A stretch of DNA of 64,000 nucleotides from an uncultured Rhizobiaceae group bacterium (GCA_937930635.1 CALHCF010000009.1:132702-196701), one strand, 5' to 3'. Shown: positions 1 to 9,128, numbered from the stretch's first letter. Made by a program: numbers and translations. The notes: a model not told the origin generated them from the sequence alone.

Positions 1-684
1 AACAATCAGGGTGAGAAATGATCCAACCACTGCCCCCCAAATGCCAGCCATCTCCGATTCCCGACTGGCACCGTTGGAAAAGAATATTGTGTTCCAGGTC
101 CGTTCGATACGGCCTTGTTCATCCAGCTCTTTGAGCCATGCAATCTCTTTGTCGCTTATGGTTCTTTCGGATTCCGGCCGACTGAGATCACCCAGCAAAT
201 CCTTGAAATAGAGATCGGCCGTGTCAGAAAGCGGAAGGAGAACCTCAGCCTTTGTCCCAACCCAGTCCAGATTATCAGAGACCTCCCAACGCGCGGCAAT
301 TGCGGCGCCGGATGACACAAGTTTGTTCAGACTGCGTTTTTCGCGGCGTTTCTTTACATCAGGAAAAAGTCCGCCAAACCCTGCTCTGACGATCTTTCGG
401 TAGTTGAAATCAGCTGCATTTTCTTTTGTCAGCTTTTCGGTTGTCAGATCAAGCGGCACTTTGACATAGTGTGCTGTAAAGGCAGGAAGAGCATTACCCA
501 CAACAGTCCAAAGCAAAAGGACAAGGAAGGCGGCAGCCAGCAAAACCGCGCTCAGGCCAAGATATTTAAAGCGGCGCTCTGCCGCAAAACGCTTTGCGGT
601 GCGCGCCCGGCGTTCCGGCGAGTGGTGCCTCAATCTCGTGACGGTTGTGCCGTCACCCATATTTTCGGGTGCGATATCAGTCAT
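1..684 (-). CDS. pstA: Phosphate ABC transporter permease PstA (N-terminal 228 codons; 3' end beyond window)
   Basis: Inner-membrane permease subunit of the high-affinity Pst phosphate importer. The frame is open from an ATG at 684 to the left edge. It begins MTDIAPENMGDG, has a basic cytoplasmic stretch, then a first membrane segment rich in Leu/Ala at about residues 43-60, followed by a long polar region of about 150 residues before the next hydrophobic segment at the edge. Such a long segment between TM1 and the permease core is seen in alphaproteobacterial PstA proteins. The ATG overlaps the pstC stop by 8 bases, indicating translational coupling. pstB and phoU would be expected further left but are not visible. 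Identity rests on context and the N-terminal half only. Confidence 0.85.
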   Translation of the reverse strand, partial: MTDIAPENMGDGTTVTRLRHHSPERRARTAKRFAAERRFKYLGLSAVLLAAAFLVLLLWTVVGNALPAFTAHYVKVPLDLTTEKLTKENAADFNYRKIVRAGFGGLFPDVKKRREKRSLNKLVSSGAAIAARWEVSDNLDWVGTKAEVLLPLSDTADLYFKDLLGDLSRPESERTISDKEIAWLKELDEQGRIERTWNTIFFSNGASRESEMAGIWGAVVGSFLTLIV

Positions 685-2068
685 ATTGTTCCCGATATTT
701 TTGGACGACGCGCAACGCCACTATGTTGAGGGCCAGCGTGATGAAAAACAGAATCAGACCCAATGCGAAAGCAGCCAATGTCTTGGCACTGTCAAACTCC
801 TGATCTCCCACCAGCAAGGTAACAATCTGAACCGTCACCGTCGTCACGGCTTCCAGCGGATTGATTGTCAGATTAGCCGCCAATCCCGCCGCCATGACCA
901 CGATCATGGTCTCCCCGACCGCACGCGAAACCGCCAGCAGCATGGCCGATACGATGCCGGGAAGTGCTGCGGGAAGGACAACCTTGCGGATGGTTTCTGA
1001 CTTCGTTGCTCCCAGTCCTGCCGACCCATCGCGCAGAGACTGGGGAACGGCGTTGATAACGTCATCAGAGAGCGAAGAAACAAAGGGGATGATCATGATG
1101 CCCATGACCAGTCCGGCTGCAAGGGCGGATTCCGACGACACATCAAGACCGATGGACTCTCCCCAACCTCGAATAGCCGGGGCAACCGTCAGCGCAGCGA
1201 AGAAGCCGTAAACCACTGTTGGAACGCCAGCGAGAACCTCAAGAACCGGCTTGGCAATCCGGCGAAAACCCTGGCTTGCATAGTCTGACAAATAGATTGC
1301 CGACATCAGTCCCACAGGCGCAGCAACACACATCGCGATAAAGGTAATCAGCAAGGTTCCCGCAAACAGCGGAATCGCGCCAAAGACCTTGGAATTGTCG
1401 GCCGATATAGCCTCGCTGCCGGCACCTTCAAAGGCAGACTGGGGCGACCAGTGAAGGCCAAAGAGAAAGTCAAGAAACGAGACGCGCCCAAAAAAGCGTA
1501 CACTCTCGAAAATCAATGAGAATACTATGCCCAAGGTGGTCAGAATCGCCACCACCGAACAAACGATCAACATGATACGGATCAGTTGTTCGACACGATG
1601 ACGGGCGCGCATTTTTAGTGTGATACGAGTGTAAGCAAACCAGCAACAGACAACAGACAGCGCTGCCAGAATGGAACCACCGATCCAAAGCTGACGACTG
1701 CGGATTTCGGCGACCATCTGTGCCGCGGTGATTTTGGTTTCATCAACAAAGGTTGCAACGCCACCAGAGGCCAGCGTCATGACATCGCGAATAAACCCCT
1801 CCTGCTGGGGCAGGGTCAGGCTGGAAAGCGTTTCAGAAAACTGGGAGCTGATGCTGGCGCTGATCCAGCGTGTGGCAATAAAATTCCAAAGCAACCAGAA
1901 AATGATGCCAGGAACGAGTATCGTCAGCGTCGTGTAAGCGCCGTGATATATGGGACGGGAATGCAGTTCACCGATATGATCTCCCGCAACTGCAAAGGCT
2001 TTGCTGCGTGCCGCAAAAAAGGCAATCAGCGAAAAGACCAACAGAACGAAAAGAGCGGTGGACGGCAT
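677..2068 (-). CDS. pstC: Phosphate ABC transporter permease PstC
   Basis: Permease partner of PstA in the Pst phosphate importer. At 463 residues it is longer than E. coli PstC (about 320), because a hydrophobic N-terminal domain of about 150 residues (TM at 2-22, 40-65 and about 128-150) precedes the permease core. The core (about 160-463) carries the BPD_transp_1 signature: the EAA-type cytoplasmic loop 'GLGATKSETIRKVVLPAALP' followed by 'SRAVGETMIVVMAAG'. It lies 14 bases downstream of pstS and overlaps pstA, so pstSCA form one operon. The extended form is common in alphaproteobacteria. Pho control is inferred from the Pho box upstream of pstS. Confidence 0.93.
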   Translation of the reverse strand: MPSTALFVLLVFSLIAFFAARSKAFAVAGDHIGELHSRPIYHGAYTTLTILVPGIIFWLLWNFIATRWISASISSQFSETLSSLTLPQQEGFIRDVMTLASGGVATFVDETKITAAQMVAEIRSRQLWIGGSILAALSVVCCWFAYTRITLKMRARHRVEQLIRIMLIVCSVVAILTTLGIVFSLIFESVRFFGRVSFLDFLFGLHWSPQSAFEGAGSEAISADNSKVFGAIPLFAGTLLITFIAMCVAAPVGLMSAIYLSDYASQGFRRIAKPVLEVLAGVPTVVYGFFAALTVAPAIRGWGESIGLDVSSESALAAGLVMGIMIIPFVSSLSDDVINAVPQSLRDGSAGLGATKSETIRKVVLPAALPGIVSAMLLAVSRAVGETMIVVMAAGLAANLTINPLEAVTTVTVQIVTLLVGDQEFDSAKTLAAFALGLILFFITLALNIVALRVVQKYREQYD

Positions 2069-2082
2069 TCCCTTTTTAACCC

Positions 2083-3135
2083 CTACATTGCCAGCGGTTT
2101 CAGGGATTTGGCATCCCCGGCAATTGTCTCGCGGTCTTCTTCTGGCAGCGGGATAAGCCCTTTGTCAGCGAGATACCCTTCTTCTCCCCAGGTATCCTCG
2201 TTGGTGAATTCAGCAATGAATTCTTCAATACCGGGAATTACGCCCACATGTTCTTTTTTCAGATAGAAGAAGAGCGAGCGCGAAATCGGATATTCACCGG
2301 CCGCAATTTTTTCAAATTCCGGTTCATTGCCTTCAACAGTAGCGGCTGTCAGCTTTTCAGAATTCTGATCCAGAAACGAGAAGCCAAATATGCCGACCGC
2401 GTTCTTGTTCGCCTCCAGCTTCTGGACAATCAGATTGTCATTCTCGCCAGCTTCAACATAGGCACCGTCCTCGCGGACTGCATGCGCGACCTTCTTGAAG
2501 GCCTTTTTATCTTCCTTGCGCAGGGCAGCCAGCATCTCGAATTTCAAAGCACCGCTTTCCATTGCCAGTTCAACAAAAGCATCACGGGTGCCGGACGTAG
2601 GCGGTGGGCCAAGGACTTCGATCTTCACATTTGGCAAGGAAGCATCAACATCGGACCACATTTTATTGGGGTTGGCGACAAGCTTGCCGTCGACGGGGAT
2701 TTGTTTCGCCAGCGCCCGGAAAATCTGCTCTTGTGTCAGTGCCAGTGTGATACCGCCTTTTGCCGAACCCAGCACGATGCCATCAAAACCGATTTTCACC
2801 TCAACAGGTGTCACGCCCTTCTCGACACAACGTCTGAATTCGGATTCCTTGATGCGACGGGACGAATTTGTGATATCAGGCGTTGCTTCACCAACACCTT
2901 CACAAAACAACTTCATGCCACCACCCGAACCGGTTGACTCGACGACGGGTGTTTTGAATTTGGTGTTTTGACCAAAGGTCTCGGCAACAGCCGTTGAGAA
3001 CGGAAATACCGTCGATGAGCCAACGATCTGGATCTGGTCTCGCGCGTGAGCTGCAGTGGTCATAGCCAATGTTCCGGCCAAGGCTGCTGTAAAAGCGAGT
3101 GTCAGTTTGATATTCTTTGAAAAAGAGACAGTCAT
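2083..3135 (-). CDS. pstS: Periplasmic phosphate-binding protein PstS
   Basis: Periplasmic receptor that delivers phosphate to PstCAB. I start at the ATG at 3135 (MTVSFSKNIKLTLAF) because it has a strong GGAGGAA ribosome site 8 bases ahead and opens directly into a Sec signal peptide ending near 'TTAAHA-RDQ'. A longer frame from 3189 lacks both. Mature motifs typical of PstS are present: 'IVGSSTVFPFS' for the first phosphate-contacting loop, 'ESTGSGGGMKLFC', and 'SGTRDAFVELAME' for the second. The length of 350 residues is normal. It is first in the pstSCA operon, with a Pho box about 105 bp upstream. Confidence 0.95.
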   Translation of the reverse strand: MTVSFSKNIKLTLAFTAALAGTLAMTTAAHARDQIQIVGSSTVFPFSTAVAETFGQNTKFKTPVVESTGSGGGMKLFCEGVGEATPDITNSSRRIKESEFRRCVEKGVTPVEVKIGFDGIVLGSAKGGITLALTQEQIFRALAKQIPVDGKLVANPNKMWSDVDASLPNVKIEVLGPPPTSGTRDAFVELAMESGALKFEMLAALRKEDKKAFKKVAHAVREDGAYVEAGENDNLIVQKLEANKNAVGIFGFSFLDQNSEKLTAATVEGNEPEFEKIAAGEYPISRSLFFYLKKEHVGVIPGIEEFIAEFTNEDTWGEEGYLADKGLIPLPEEDRETIAGDAKSLKPLAM

Positions 3136-3240
3136 TGGGGAATTCCTCCATCTTCGACTGTTTGGCGTCTCGTGGCCCTTGATGGCCACCCGTGACCCGG
3201 ATTGGTCACAAACAAGCTCGTAGGCTCAATGCAATGCAGC

Positions 3241-3272
3241 ATTGTGACAGTTTCACTACAGTTTTGTGACAC
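3241..3272 (-). promoter_or_regulatory. Predicted Pho box (PhoB operator) upstream of pstS
   Basis: Read on the minus strand, the segment contains three successive 11-bp units, TGTCACAAAAC, TGTAGTGAAAC and TGTCACAATGC. They match the direct-repeat form of PhoB sites (CTGTCAT-like half sites with A/T-rich spacers). Units one and three fit well and the middle one is degenerate. The site is about 105 bp upstream of the pstS start and downstream of phoR on the same strand, so it would drive pstSCA as a phosphate-starvation operon. PhoB itself is not in the window. Confidence 0.7.
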
Positions 3273-3374
3273 GTCATCGAGGGCTGTGGAAAACCACTGA
3301 AAGTCGCTGCCCCGAGCAGCTTCCTTTTTTCAAAATCGATCCGTTCGGTTTTCGTTTATGGCCATCTTTGCGCA

Positions 3375-4418
3375 TCAGTCTGCCTGCTGCGCTGGCAACA
3401 AAATTGAGACGGTTGTGCCATTTCCGACATCGCTGCGGATCGACAGGCGTCCCCGGTGACGGCTCAAAATATGTTTTACGATCGCCAGCCCCAGCCCCGT
3501 TCCTCCCATCTGCCTGGAGCGGCCCGAATCCACCCGGTAAAAACGCTCGGTCAACCGGGGAAGATGTTCTTGGGCAATGCCCTCGCCTTCATCGGCAATC
3601 AATAGCTCCCAGGCAGCCGAAGCGAATCCGGGTACAGAGGGCCTTTTTAGGGCGTCCAACACAATCGTGCCGCCTGGACGGGAATATTTTGTCGCATTCT
3701 CCAGCAGATTATAAATGACCTGCGTAAGCTGATCAGGGTCGCCGGATACCATTACGGCATCATCCAATCCTGACAGACGAAACGCGCGCTCCTGGCCATC
3801 CGGCCGTTCTTTCATGGTGTTGACGACAGAATGCGTGATCCGGGCCAGGTCAACATCTTCGGTAGGACGCACTCTTTCTTCTGCCTCCACCTGCGAAAGA
3901 GACAGCAGATCGTCGATAAGACGATCCATGCGCCCGGCCTCCCGGCTCATAATATCGAGAAACCGGGTCCGGGCTTCGGGGTCATCTTTTGCAGCATTCT
4001 GCAGCGTTTCAATAAGGCCGGACAGGGTGGTCAAAGGTGAGCGCAGTTCATGGCTGACATTGGCAACAAAATCGCTGCGCATCTGTGCCGCTTGCAAGAG
4101 AGGGGTCATGTCCGTGAGTGTTACGGCTACCGCCGTATTTTCGCCTCCCAGATGAACAGCCGTTAGTCGGTAGGTCGAAGAGTGCGGCGCGCGCAGCTGG
4201 ATTTCAGTGCTCGCCCGCTCAACACCGTCAAGGACTGAATTAACACAGCGCAGTGCTTCCGGCTGACGTAAAGCCCGAACAAAAGGCAACCCCTCAAGCC
4301 CATCGCCCAGCAGTTCACAACCCGGACCATTTACGTGCAGGATGGTCCCGTTGTGACCCAACAGCAGAACCGGCTCTTCCACGGCATCAAGAACGATATG
4401 GAGGTCGGCGTTCTCCAT
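3375..4418 (-). CDS. phoR: PhoR-type phosphate-regulon histidine kinase without membrane segments
   Basis: Sensor histidine kinase of the phosphate regulon. An N-terminal PAS-like domain (about 5-105) is followed by HisKA with 'NVSHELRSPLTTLSG' (phospho-acceptor His123) and a HATPase_c domain with N box 'NLLENATKYS', G1 'DEGEGI' and G2 'GTGLGLAIVKH'. PhoR kinases usually begin with one or two membrane helices; none is seen in these 347 residues. An in-frame TAG just two codons before the ATG rules out a longer N terminus. The gene sits 3 bases after the ornithine-cyclodeaminase-family gene and directly upstream of the Pho box and pstS. Assignment to PhoR is from domain order plus context. Confidence 0.85.
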   Translation of the reverse strand: MENADLHIVLDAVEEPVLLLGHNGTILHVNGPGCELLGDGLEGLPFVRALRQPEALRCVNSVLDGVERASTEIQLRAPHSSTYRLTAVHLGGENTAVAVTLTDMTPLLQAAQMRSDFVANVSHELRSPLTTLSGLIETLQNAAKDDPEARTRFLDIMSREAGRMDRLIDDLLSLSQVEAEERVRPTEDVDLARITHSVVNTMKERPDGQERAFRLSGLDDAVMVSGDPDQLTQVIYNLLENATKYSRPGGTIVLDALKRPSVPGFASAAWELLIADEGEGIAQEHLPRLTERFYRVDSGRSRQMGGTGLGLAIVKHILSRHRGRLSIRSDVGNGTTVSILLPAQQAD

Positions 4419-4421
4419 ATT

Positions 4422-5366
4422 CTATTGCGATTGTCGCAAATGCGCCTCAACCAGCGCCGCACTCACCATGATATCCAGGTGAGCCCCGCCACCGTTTTTG
4501 AAAACGGTTATCTGGTCGTTGTCGTTTCGCCCGCTTTTACCGGAAACGAGATCATGCAGATCGCCTTTGATTGCGCTTTGGTCGATAAGACCGGCGTTGT
4601 GCGGGATCACAAACTCGCCGATATGACCAAATGTCGTATCCATGCTGTCGACAAACCATGAGGCACACTGATGAAGATCATCATCAGCTTCGCGCATATC
4701 AGCCTTAAAGGCTCCAACAAGATCAACATGAGCGCCAGGGCGCACCACCTCACCTTTGATAAGGGGGGCATTGGTCATGGTGGCGCTGGAAACAATATCT
4801 GCACGAGCAACGCCAGCATCCAGGTCGGATACAAGCTGAACATCCAGCGGCAGGTCGGCCAGATTATTGGCCAGCCTTTCAGCGCGTTCAGCCGTGCGGT
4901 TCCAAAGCAATATTGTTTCAAGGTTCGGGCGCACCGAAAGATGTGCGCGCACAAGGGGTTCGGCCATTATCCCGGCACCAACCATCAGCAATGTACGACT
5001 GTCGGGACGCGAAAGCAGGTCACAGCCCAGAGCGCTGTCGGCAGCGGTTTTCCAGGGGGTAATTTCCGTGCCATCCAGAGTGGCCGTTAACTGCCCGGTG
5101 TCAGGATCAAACAACAAAACCTGAGCATGAATGCTGGGCAGTGGTGGCGTTCGTTGTGAATTTTGCGGCACCACCGTCGCCGCTTTGACGCCAGCGGCAA
5201 CGCCATCGACATAGGCACTGCGCACCAGCATGGTGTTGTCGCCAGCGTGAACAAATGTATCCCCGACATCCGCCTTGCTGTTACGGTGCCCTTCGCGAAT
5301 AGCCTCAATGACCAGAGGCCAGGTCGCTACCGCTCGAATGTCTTCAACAGTGAGATTGGCGATCAC
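4422..5366 (-). CDS. Ornithine cyclodeaminase / mu-crystallin family NAD(P)-dependent enzyme
   Basis: Member of the OCD/mu-crystallin family, which includes ornithine cyclodeaminase, imine reductases acting on delta1-piperideine/pyrroline-2-carboxylate, and alanine dehydrogenase-like enzymes. Its Rossmann fold is visible as 'MLVGAGIMAEPLVRAHL' with 'LLWNRTAERAERLA' (about 128-165). The N-terminal dimer/substrate region holds 'VKAATVVPQN' with the expected Lys. Length of 314 residues is normal for the family. Which member it is cannot be settled by eye; imine reductase or cyclodeaminase are both possible. The stop codon is followed after three bases by the phoR start in the same frame, so the two are almost certainly co-translated, though a functional link with phosphate sensing is not obvious. 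Confidence 0.85.
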   Translation of the reverse strand: MIANLTVEDIRAVATWPLVIEAIREGHRNSKADVGDTFVHAGDNTMLVRSAYVDGVAAGVKAATVVPQNSQRTPPLPSIHAQVLLFDPDTGQLTATLDGTEITPWKTAADSALGCDLLSRPDSRTLLMVGAGIMAEPLVRAHLSVRPNLETILLWNRTAERAERLANNLADLPLDVQLVSDLDAGVARADIVSSATMTNAPLIKGEVVRPGAHVDLVGAFKADMREADDDLHQCASWFVDSMDTTFGHIGEFVIPHNAGLIDQSAIKGDLHDLVSGKSGRNDNDQITVFKNGGGAHLDIMVSAALVEAHLRQSQ

Positions 5367-5395
5367 GGGACAAAAAATTGAACAGACCCGGCGGG

Positions 5396-5698
5396 TTAGC
5401 CCAGGATGGAGCCAAGTTGCATGGCAATGCCCATATCGCCATCAACCTTCAGCTTGCCGGACATGAAAGCCATCTGAGCATTCTCTTCACCCGAAGCAAT
5501 GGCCTCAAACACATCAAGATCAACAGAAACCGTGCAATCTGCATCTGAGTCATCATTGTTTACGACAGCCGGGTCAACTGTACCATCGATCATCAGCTTG
5601 CCATTATCGCCGAAGTCGAATTTTACGGTTTTCCCGTCGATAGCCCCTTTTTCCGCAACGCGGCTCTGCATCTGGGCAGTCATTTCTTCAAGTGTCAT
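5396..5698 (-). CDS. SCP2 sterol-binding domain protein
   Basis: Small single-domain SCP2-like lipid carrier (100 residues). These proteins hold fatty acids, acyl-CoAs or sterols in a hydrophobic tunnel. The start is taken at 5698 (MTLEEMTAQMQ), 7 bases after a GGAAGA ribosome site and matching the usual start of bacterial SCP2 proteins; a start at 5725 is also open. The SCP2 hallmarks are the acidic beta strands 'GTVDPAVVNNDDSDADCTV' and 'FMSGKLKVDGDMGIAMQLG' at the C terminus. It diverges from a thiolase-led beta-oxidation operon with a perfect inverted repeat in between, so a role in carrying the acyl-CoA substrates of that operon is a reasonable inference. Confidence 0.88.
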   Translation of the reverse strand: MTLEEMTAQMQSRVAEKGAIDGKTVKFDFGDNGKLMIDGTVDPAVVNNDDSDADCTVSVDLDVFEAIASGEENAQMAFMSGKLKVDGDMGIAMQLGSILG

Positions 5699-5770
5699 AC
5701 CAAATCTTCCATTATCCAGGATCAATCGTCATCTGAGAAAAGTTCTCTCTATTGCCCTTGCCGAAATCAG

Positions 5771-5812
5771 GCGGCATAGTCAACATACTACCCGGTATGT
5801 TGACTATGCCGC
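5771..5812. promoter_or_regulatory. Perfect 18-bp inverted repeat between divergent SCP2 and thiolase genes
   Basis: Arms GCGGCATAGTCAACATAC (5771-5788) and its exact reverse complement (5795-5812) flank a 6-base spacer TACCCG. The repeat ends 27 bases before the thiolase start and 73 bases before the SCP2 start. No T-run follows on either strand, so a terminator is unlikely. Position between two divergent lipid genes suggests an operator for a dimeric repressor, for instance of the TetR type common in fatty-acid regulation, but no regulator gene is adjacent and the family is a guess. It could also act as an RNA hairpin in the thiolase leader. Confidence 0.6.
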
Positions 5813-5839
5813 GGTCGTCCAACCCTCTGGAGTCCTCTC

Positions 5840-7018
5840 ATGCGCGAAGCCGTTATCGTTTCCACCGCCCGCACCCCGATTGGCAAAGCCTATCGCGGTG
5901 CGTTCAATAATACACCATCACAAACCCTGGCCGGTCATGCCATCCAGCATGCGGTTGAACGGGCCGGTATCGATGCTGCAGAAGTCGATGATGTCGTTAT
6001 GGGTGCTGCCATGCAGCAGGGTGTTCAATCCATGAATATTGGGCGACAGGCCGCGCTGAAAGCCGGGCTTCCGGTCACTACGTCGGGCATGTCACTTGAT
6101 CGCCAATGCGCTTCTGGAATGATGGCCATTGCCACGGCGGCCAAACAGGTTGTCCATGACCACATGCCCGTCTGCGTGGGGGGTGGTGTTGAGTCTATTT
6201 CCATGGTCCAGACACCTGAAATGCGGGTTGGTACGGACCCGTCTCTCGTGAAGATGCATCCGCATGTATATATGTCCATGCTGGAAACTGCCGAGGTGGT
6301 TGCGCAGCGCTACAGCATCTCGCGTGAACAGATGGACGAATATGGGCTTCAGTCGCAGCAGCGCACCGCCGCTGCACAGGAAGCCGGCAAGTTTGACGAC
6401 GAGATCGTTCCCCTGCCCTCCACCATGGTCCTGACAGATCGCGAAACCAAGCAAAAATCCGAACACGACGTGGTTTTGGAAAAGGACGAAGGCAACCGTC
6501 CTTCGACAACGCTGGAAGGCTTGAATGGCCTTAATCCTGTGCTCGGTCCCGACAAGACGATTACGGCAGGCAATGCCAGTCAGTTGTCGGATGGTGCGTC
6601 TGCCGCTGTTTTGATGGAGGCAAAGGATGCCGAAAAGCGCGGCCTCAATCCTCTTGGAGCTTATCGCGGTGTCGCTGCTGCCGGTCTTGAACCCGATGAA
6701 ATGGGTATTGGGCCCGTCTATGCCGTGCCAAAACTGCTAGAACGTTTCAACCTCAAAATGGATGACATCGGGCTTTGGGAACTGAACGAAGCCTTTGCTG
6801 TGCAGGTGCTTTATTGCCGTGACAAGCTCGGCATCCCAAACGAATTGCTGAACGTTAATGGCGGCGCCGTCTCCATCGGCCACCCCTACGGAATGAGCGG
6901 TGCTCGCATGGTTGGTCACGCTCTCATCGAGGGCAAACGGCGCGGCGCAAAATATGTCGTTTGCACAATGTGCGTGGGCGGCGGCATGGGTGCTGCCGGT
7001 CTTTTTGAAGTCTATTGA
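5840..7018 (+). CDS. Acetyl-CoA acyltransferase (3-ketoacyl-CoA thiolase)
   Basis: Thiolase that cleaves 3-ketoacyl-CoA with CoA to shorten the chain by acetyl-CoA, the last step of beta-oxidation. Full length at 392 residues. Nucleophilic Cys90 lies in 'DRQCASGM'; the second active-site pair is His348 in '[10 protein letters not shown]' and Cys378 in '[10 protein letters not shown]'. The start ATG has GGAG 8 bases upstream. It is first in a five-gene operon with a hydratase/dehydrogenase 10 bases downstream. The family cannot be divided by eye into biosynthetic and degradative forms, but the neighbours argue for degradation. PimB-like thiolase from dicarboxylic acid catabolism is one candidate orthologue. 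Confidence 0.93.
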   Translation: MREAVIVSTARTPIGKAYRGAFNNTPSQTLAGHAIQHAVERAGIDAAEVDDVVMGAAMQQGVQSMNIGRQAALKAGLPVTTSGMSLDRQCASGMMAIATAAKQVVHDHMPVCVGGGVESISMVQTPEMRVGTDPSLVKMHPHVYMSMLETAEVVAQRYSISREQMDEYGLQSQQRTAAAQEAGKFDDEIVPLPSTMVLTDRETKQKSEHDVVLEKDEGNRPSTTLEGLNGLNPVLGPDKTITAGNASQLSDGASAAVLMEAKDAEKRGLNPLGAYRGVAAAGLEPDEMGIGPVYAVPKLLERFNLKMDDIGLWELNEAFAVQVLYCRDKLGIPNELLNVNGGAVSIGHPYGMSGARMVGHALIEGKRRGAKYVVCTMCVGGGMGAAGLFEVY

Positions 7019-7028
7019 GGAACAGAGC

Positions 7029-9128
7029 ATGACAAAATCCGTCTCCACCGAGATGCGCGGCGATGTCGCCGTCGTCTGGATCGATAATCCTCCGGTCAAC
7101 GCTCTGTCGCATCATGTCCGCGAGGGCATTGTCCGCGAACTCAAGGGCGCAGTCGACAGCGGCGCGAAGGCTGCTGTAATCGCCGGGCGGGGCGGCACCT
7201 TCATTGCTGGCGCCGATATCCGGGAATTTGGCAAGCCTCTGCAGGAACCGGGCCTTCCTGAAGTTTGTGATATTATCGAAGCCACCACGATTCCTGTTGT
7301 CGCAGCTGTTGAAGGCAACACACTTGGCGGCGGACTGGAAACCGCACTTGCCTGTCACTACCGGGTGACCAATGCCAGGGCAAAGGTCGGTTTGCCGGAA
7401 GTCGCTCTTGGGTTGCTTCCCGGAGCCGCCGGAACGCAACGCCTGCCCCGCTGCCTGAAAAATCCGGTTGAAGCCGTGACGATGGTTTCGTCCGGGCGGC
7501 CGATCAGCGGCGAAAAGGCGGCCCAGATTGGCCTCGCTGACCAACTTTCAAAGGGCAATGTGGTTGATGATGCAGTCGATATGGCCAATGGCATCAATGA
7601 CAACGACCTGACAGGCCGCCGCCTGTCAAAAGTCGAACTTGAGATGACCCCAGAGATTGCTGCGATTTTCGACGCCGCGATGGTGGAAATTGCAAAAAAG
7701 GCAAAAGGCGCTATCGCCCCCCTCAAAGCTGCTGAATGCGTGCGCGCAGCTTATGAATTGCCTTATGCTGAAGGCGTCAAGAAAGAACGGGCAACTTTTA
7801 TGGAATTGTTGCCTGGAGACCAGTCTCGAGCCTTGCGCCATATGTTCTTTGCCGAGCGGCAGGCTCAAAAGCCACCGGCTGATGTTTCCGGCGAGGCCCG
7901 CGAAGTCAAGAAAGTTGGCATTCTTGGGGCGGGCACAATGGGTGGTGGCATCGCCATGACTTATGCAGAAGCCGGCTTCGACGTAACCATGCTGGAAATG
8001 TCAGAAGAAGCGCTGGATCGCGGTCTTGGTGTGATGGAGAAAAACTGGGCGCGCGGGATCAAAAGCGGACGTATCACCGAGGCCGGAGTTGCGGAGCGCA
8101 TGGCCCGACTAACACGCACCACCAGCTATGATGATCTCGCCGATTGTGACCTGATCATCGAAGCCGTGTTTGAAACAATGGCGGTCAAAAAAGAAGTGTT
8201 CGGTAAGTTGGACGCGGTTGCGAAACCGGGCGCGGTGCTGGCTACCAACACCTCCTATCTCGACATCAACGAGATTGCAGCACAGACATCGCGTCCTCAC
8301 GACGTGTTGGGCATGCACTATTTCTCTCCCGCCAACATCATGCCGCTGCTCGAGATTGTGCGTGCAGACAAGACTGCTGATGATGTTTTGCTCACCGCCC
8401 TTGCTGTTGCCAGAAAAACCCGCAAGACCGCCGTTGTGGCACGTGTCGGTCACGGATTTATAGGCAACAGGATGCTGACGCCCTATTTGCGGCAAGCCAA
8501 CCTTCTGGTGCTTGAAGGCGCTTCACCGGCTGAGGTGGACAAGGCTCTCACAGACTTCGGGTGGGCCATGGGCCCCTTTGCGGTGAGCGATCTCGCAGGG
8601 CTGGATATCGGTTATAAATCTCGTCAGGATCAGGATCTGTCGCAACATGAACAGCGTATCTATACCGCTGCCGACAGACTTGTTGAGGCCGGACATCTGG
8701 GCCAGAAATCCGGCTCAGGTTTCTACAAATATGATCCGCAGACCCGCGCCCGCTCTGAAAATCCCGACGCGACAAGTATCATCGAAGAGGTGCGTTCTGA
8801 ACTCGGCATCAACACCCGCAGCATCACAGCTGAAGAAATTGTAGAGCGTACCCAGTTTGCCCTTGCCAACGAAGGGGCTCATGTCCTTGGCGAAGGCGTT
8901 GCGCAACGCGCATCCGACATCGATGTGGTCTACAATCACGGTTACGGCTATCCGCGATGGCGCGGCGGACCGATGCACTATGTGGACACCGTTGGCCTGA
9001 AAACCGTGGCATCGAAAATCGCTGAGTGGACGGAAGGCGCCGGAGGGGTGCATTGGGAGCCCTCTGATCTGCTGATGGAGCTTGCAGATCAGGACAAGAG
9101 CTTTGCAGAGTGGGACAAAGCAAAATGA
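7029..9128 (+). CDS. Bifunctional enoyl-CoA hydratase / 3-hydroxyacyl-CoA dehydrogenase
   Basis: Performs hydration of trans-2-enoyl-CoA and NAD-dependent oxidation of the resulting 3-hydroxyacyl-CoA. The start at 7029 follows a GAGGAAC ribosome site; the upstream extension to 6900 overlaps the thiolase and is not credible. At 699 residues it resembles the monomeric FadJ/peroxisomal type. The crotonase domain (1-190) keeps both catalytic glutamates, Glu104 in 'GGGLETAL' and Glu124 in 'GLPEVALG'. The NAD domain begins near 295 with 'VGILGAGTMGGGIAMTYAEA', followed by the catalytic 'MHYFSPANIMPLLEIV' and two C-terminal 3HCDH repeats. PimF-like is a possible closer name. It overlaps the next gene through ATGA. 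Confidence 0.93.
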   Translation: MTKSVSTEMRGDVAVVWIDNPPVNALSHHVREGIVRELKGAVDSGAKAAVIAGRGGTFIAGADIREFGKPLQEPGLPEVCDIIEATTIPVVAAVEGNTLGGGLETALACHYRVTNARAKVGLPEVALGLLPGAAGTQRLPRCLKNPVEAVTMVSSGRPISGEKAAQIGLADQLSKGNVVDDAVDMANGINDNDLTGRRLSKVELEMTPEIAAIFDAAMVEIAKKAKGAIAPLKAAECVRAAYELPYAEGVKKERATFMELLPGDQSRALRHMFFAERQAQKPPADVSGEAREVKKVGILGAGTMGGGIAMTYAEAGFDVTMLEMSEEALDRGLGVMEKNWARGIKSGRITEAGVAERMARLTRTTSYDDLADCDLIIEAVFETMAVKKEVFGKLDAVAKPGAVLATNTSYLDINEIAAQTSRPHDVLGMHYFSPANIMPLLEIVRADKTADDVLLTALAVARKTRKTAVVARVGHGFIGNRMLTPYLRQANLLVLEGASPAEVDKALTDFGWAMGPFAVSDLAGLDIGYKSRQDQDLSQHEQRIYTAADRLVEAGHLGQKSGSGFYKYDPQTRARSENPDATSIIEEVRSELGINTRSITAEEIVERTQFALANEGAHVLGEGVAQRASDIDVVYNHGYGYPRWRGGPMHYVDTVGLKTVASKIAEWTEGAGGVHWEPSDLLMELADQDKSFAEWDKAK

